This document shows, one piece after another, positions 62,092 through 64,000 of a stretch of DNA of 64,000 bases. The stretch is from Paenibacillus sp. PAMC 26794 (GTDB lineage Bacteria; Bacillota; Bacilli; Paenibacillales; Paenibacillaceae), in NCBI RefSeq assembly GCF_000316035.1, contig NZ_ANHX01000055.1:119550-183549 (forward strand), written 5' to 3'. The first letter of the stretch is position 1. Each line of letters starts with the position of its first letter. Both the position numbers and the translations under genes were made by a program. Under the pieces are notes generated by a model. The model was not told the origin of the DNA and ran no database searches. It saw only the letters and a list, made by a program, of their open reading frames with translations.

Positions 62092-62709
62092 TCAAACCGG
62101 TTTGTTAACAGTCACGTGACGTCCGTCTAACTGAACCAGACCTTGCGCGAACCAGGAAACCACTTCAGGGTATAACTGCTGTTCAGCCGCATGAATGGAA
62201 CGGCTGATTGACTCAGGCGTATCCTCTGGCAAAATGGGAACCGGATGCTGGGCAATAATCGGTCCAGTATCCATGCCTCCGTCCACAAAATGCACGGTCA
62301 CGCCCGTAACTTTCACACCATATTCGAGAGCCTGTCCAATCGCATCCTTGCCTGCAAATGCCGGTAGCAAGGACGGATGAATGTTAATCAACCGTCCTGC
62401 GTAACGATCCACCACAACGGAAGTCAGCAATCTCATATATCCAGCAAGAACAACCAGGTCGATCTTTTTGGATTCAAGCACTTCCACGATCTCTGCCTCA
62501 TAGGCTTCACGGGAAGCATAATTTTTCGGAGTAAACAGATGACAATCCACGCCTGCGTCCTGTGCCCGCTGCACAACGCGTGCAGCCGGTTTATCACACA
62601 CGAGCAGATCTACAGATGCATCCAGCCCACCGTTTCGTACTGCATCAACCAATGACTGAAAGTTAGACCCTTCACCCGAGGCAAATACAGCTATGCGGTA
62701 GTTCGCCAT
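62092..62709 (-). CDS. purN: Phosphoribosylglycinamide formyltransferase
   Basis: A 205-residue enzyme transferring formyl from 10-formyl-THF to GAR. The N-terminal YRIAVFASGEGSNFQSLV, the catalytic block LAGYMRLL with NIHPSLLPAFAGKDA, and the Asp in VHFVDGGMDTGPI are all present. The ATG overlaps the purM stop (TAATG), so translation is coupled. Confidence 0.95.
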   Translation of the reverse strand: MANYRIAVFASGEGSNFQSLVDAVRNGGLDASVDLLVCDKPAARVVQRAQDAGVDCHLFTPKNYASREAYEAEIVEVLESKKIDLVVLAGYMRLLTSVVVDRYAGRLINIHPSLLPAFAGKDAIGQALEYGVKVTGVTVHFVDGGMDTGPIIAQHPVPILPEDTPESISRSIHAAEQQLYPEVVSWFAQGLVQLDGRHVTVNKPV

Positions 62710-63749
62710 TAAACATCCGCTCCCGTGAAGGTTACTCGCGCATCTCCTTCAGTAACACGGCCAATGATGTACGCTTCTTCACCTGATGCTTTCAGTTGTT
62801 GCAGTGCTTCCGTTGCATCTGCTTCATTAACGACCAGTACAAGCCCAACACCCATGTTAAATGTGGTGAACATGTCACGGTTCGAGACAGCACCCTTTTC
62901 CTGTAACAGGTTGAAGATCGGCAGGATCGGCCAAGAACCGTAGTCAATATCCACATTCACGTTGCTCGGCAACATACGTGGGATATTCTCAATGAAGCCA
63001 CCACCTGTAATGTGTGCCATGCCTTTTACTTTTACCTTTTCAAGCAGGGTCAACAGGGGTTTAACATAGATCTTCGTAGGTTCCAGCAGAGAATCACCCA
63101 GCTTACCGCCCAGTTCCGCTACTTCATCATGCAGATCAAGTCCCGCATCTTCCAACAAAAGTCTGCGTACCAGCGAGAATCCGTTACTATGCACACCGCT
63201 GGAGGCAAGTCCGATCACTGTGTCGCCAGGGGCGATGGTTGTACCGTTGATGATCTTTGCTTTGTCCACGATACCCACCGTGAATCCGGCAATATCGTAT
63301 TCGCCTTCACTGTACATGCCCGGCATTTCCGCTGTCTCGCCACCGATCAGCGCACAACCAGATTGATGACAGCCTTCAGCGATGCCCGCAACAATAGCTT
63401 CGATCTTCTCAGGAATGACTTTGTCACATGCCAGATAGTCAAGGAAGAAGAGTGGTTCTGCACCCTGTACCACAATGTCGTTCACACACATCGCTACCGC
63501 GTCGATTCCGATGGTATCGTGACGGTCCATGGCAAATGCAATTTTCAGCTTGGTGCCTACGCCGTCTGTACCGGATACAAGCACCGGCTCATCGTATTTA
63601 TCTTTGTTCAAACCGAACAGGGCACCGAATCCACCCAGATCTGTCATCACTTCCGGACGGAAGGTACGCTTCACGTGTTTTTTCATCCGTTCAACCGCTT
63701 CATTACCTGCCGCGATATCAACGCCGGCCTTTTTATATGCTTCGGACAA
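62709..63749 (-). CDS. purM: Phosphoribosylformylglycinamidine cyclo-ligase
   Basis: A 346-residue AIR synthetase (FGAM to AIR, ATP-dependent). It shows AYKKAGVDIAAGNEAVE, LVSGTDGVGTKLKIAF, the ALIGGETAEMPGMY core, GLASSGVHSNGFSL and AHITGGGFIENIPRM. The start is TTG (63749) with AAGGAG about ten bases upstream. The gap of at least 250 bp before it contains GC-rich palindromes instead of the tight junction usual with purF. Confidence 0.95.
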   Translation of the reverse strand: MSEAYKKAGVDIAAGNEAVERMKKHVKRTFRPEVMTDLGGFGALFGLNKDKYDEPVLVSGTDGVGTKLKIAFAMDRHDTIGIDAVAMCVNDIVVQGAEPLFFLDYLACDKVIPEKIEAIVAGIAEGCHQSGCALIGGETAEMPGMYSEGEYDIAGFTVGIVDKAKIINGTTIAPGDTVIGLASSGVHSNGFSLVRRLLLEDAGLDLHDEVAELGGKLGDSLLEPTKIYVKPLLTLLEKVKVKGMAHITGGGFIENIPRMLPSNVNVDIDYGSWPILPIFNLLQEKGAVSNRDMFTTFNMGVGLVLVVNEADATEALQQLKASGEEAYIIGRVTEGDARVTFTGADV

Positions 63750-64000
63750 GTGGAATCATCTCCTTTTTTTTCGCCCCACCTAAATCCTCCCGCCCGGGAG
63801 GACCCCATAGGACCTTGGCAGGCCCTCTGGACACCCGCCAAAAAAGCGGTGCAGAGGTGGCTAGTGTGATCTTGCTATGGTTGGTTGGTTCGTGTGCTCG
63901 CGTGGTTGTTCGCCGATTCCGCTGGCTGCAAGCCATCGGTCGGCGAACCCCGCTCAGCTGCGCTGCGGGGCAAGCCCGCTGGGCAGCTGCTTCGCCTGGC
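63750..64000. repeat. GC-rich palindromic region upstream of purM
   Basis: It contains GTTCGCCGA (63908-63916) and TCGGCGAAC (63940-63948), perfect 9-bp arms with an inner GGCTGCAAGCC, then CCCCGC / GCGGGG (63948-63970), and CTGGGCAGCTGCTTCGCC to the window edge. No coding frame fits the expected purF end. It looks like an intergenic repeat inserted between purF and purM. Confidence 0.5.

Overview
The window looks like a chromosome segment of Paenibacillus or a very close Firmicute. The evidence is the distal purine operon order purM-purN-purH-purD, a copper-amine-oxidase-like stalk domain on a large repeat protein, strong AGGAGG-type ribosome binding sites, frequent TTG and GTG starts, and Bacillus-type small genes (yrzA-like DUF2536, yerC). 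I see no rRNA, tRNA or CRISPR array. Species identity is inference.

Layout. 0-7.8 kb: an ankyrin protein, a tRNA-dihydrouridine synthase, a DUF2536 protein, a GNAT acetyltransferase, a zinc-ribbon/leucine-rich membrane protein, and a divergent TetR / ketopantoate-reductase-like pair. 7.8-25.5 kb: a genomic island. Its left edge is a foreign, nonsense-mutated 3' piece of rlmD (about 85% identical to the resident gene) joined to a dead AIPR-type phage-defence gene. Its right edge holds decayed IS256- and IS1182-type transposases next to the intact rlmD. Inside is one 15-kb minus-strand gene train for an apparently undescribed natural product: acyl carrier protein, AMP-dependent ligase, BtrH-like protein, UDP-xylose-synthase-like enzyme, second carrier protein, ATP-grasp ligase, glycosyltransferase, two SPASM radical-SAM enzymes, a three-gene ABC exporter, an FkbM methyltransferase, a class I methyltransferase and a second BtrH-like protein. 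The logic resembles the carrier-protein side-chain pathway of butirosin (BtrI/BtrJ/BtrN/BtrH), but with a pentose branch and no aminocyclitol genes.

25.5-45 kb: rlmD, a diacylglycerol-kinase-like gene, a secreted NLP (necrosis-inducing) protein, DUF4395, a second ketopantoate-reductase-like/TetR pair, a CbiX-type chelatase, yerC, a basic-tailed protein, a DNA alkylation repair protein, corA, pit plus its DUF47 partner, a YerB-like lipoprotein, DoxX with a Crp/Fnr- or Rex-like palindrome, an extradiol dioxygenase and an alpha/beta hydrolase.

45-64 kb: an AraC regulator, a 1054-residue cell-surface protein with seven repeats, a secreted protein, ilvA with a GNAT gene, a Fur-box-controlled 26-codon ORF, an mhqO-mhqD-like quinone/catechol pair, two HlyC/CorC (MpfA-like) paralogues sharing a covarying hairpin between ribosome binding site and TTG start, then purD, purH, purN and purM.

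The most noteworthy items are the biosynthetic island, its rlmD boundaries, the Fur-controlled micro-ORF and the covarying start-site hairpin.
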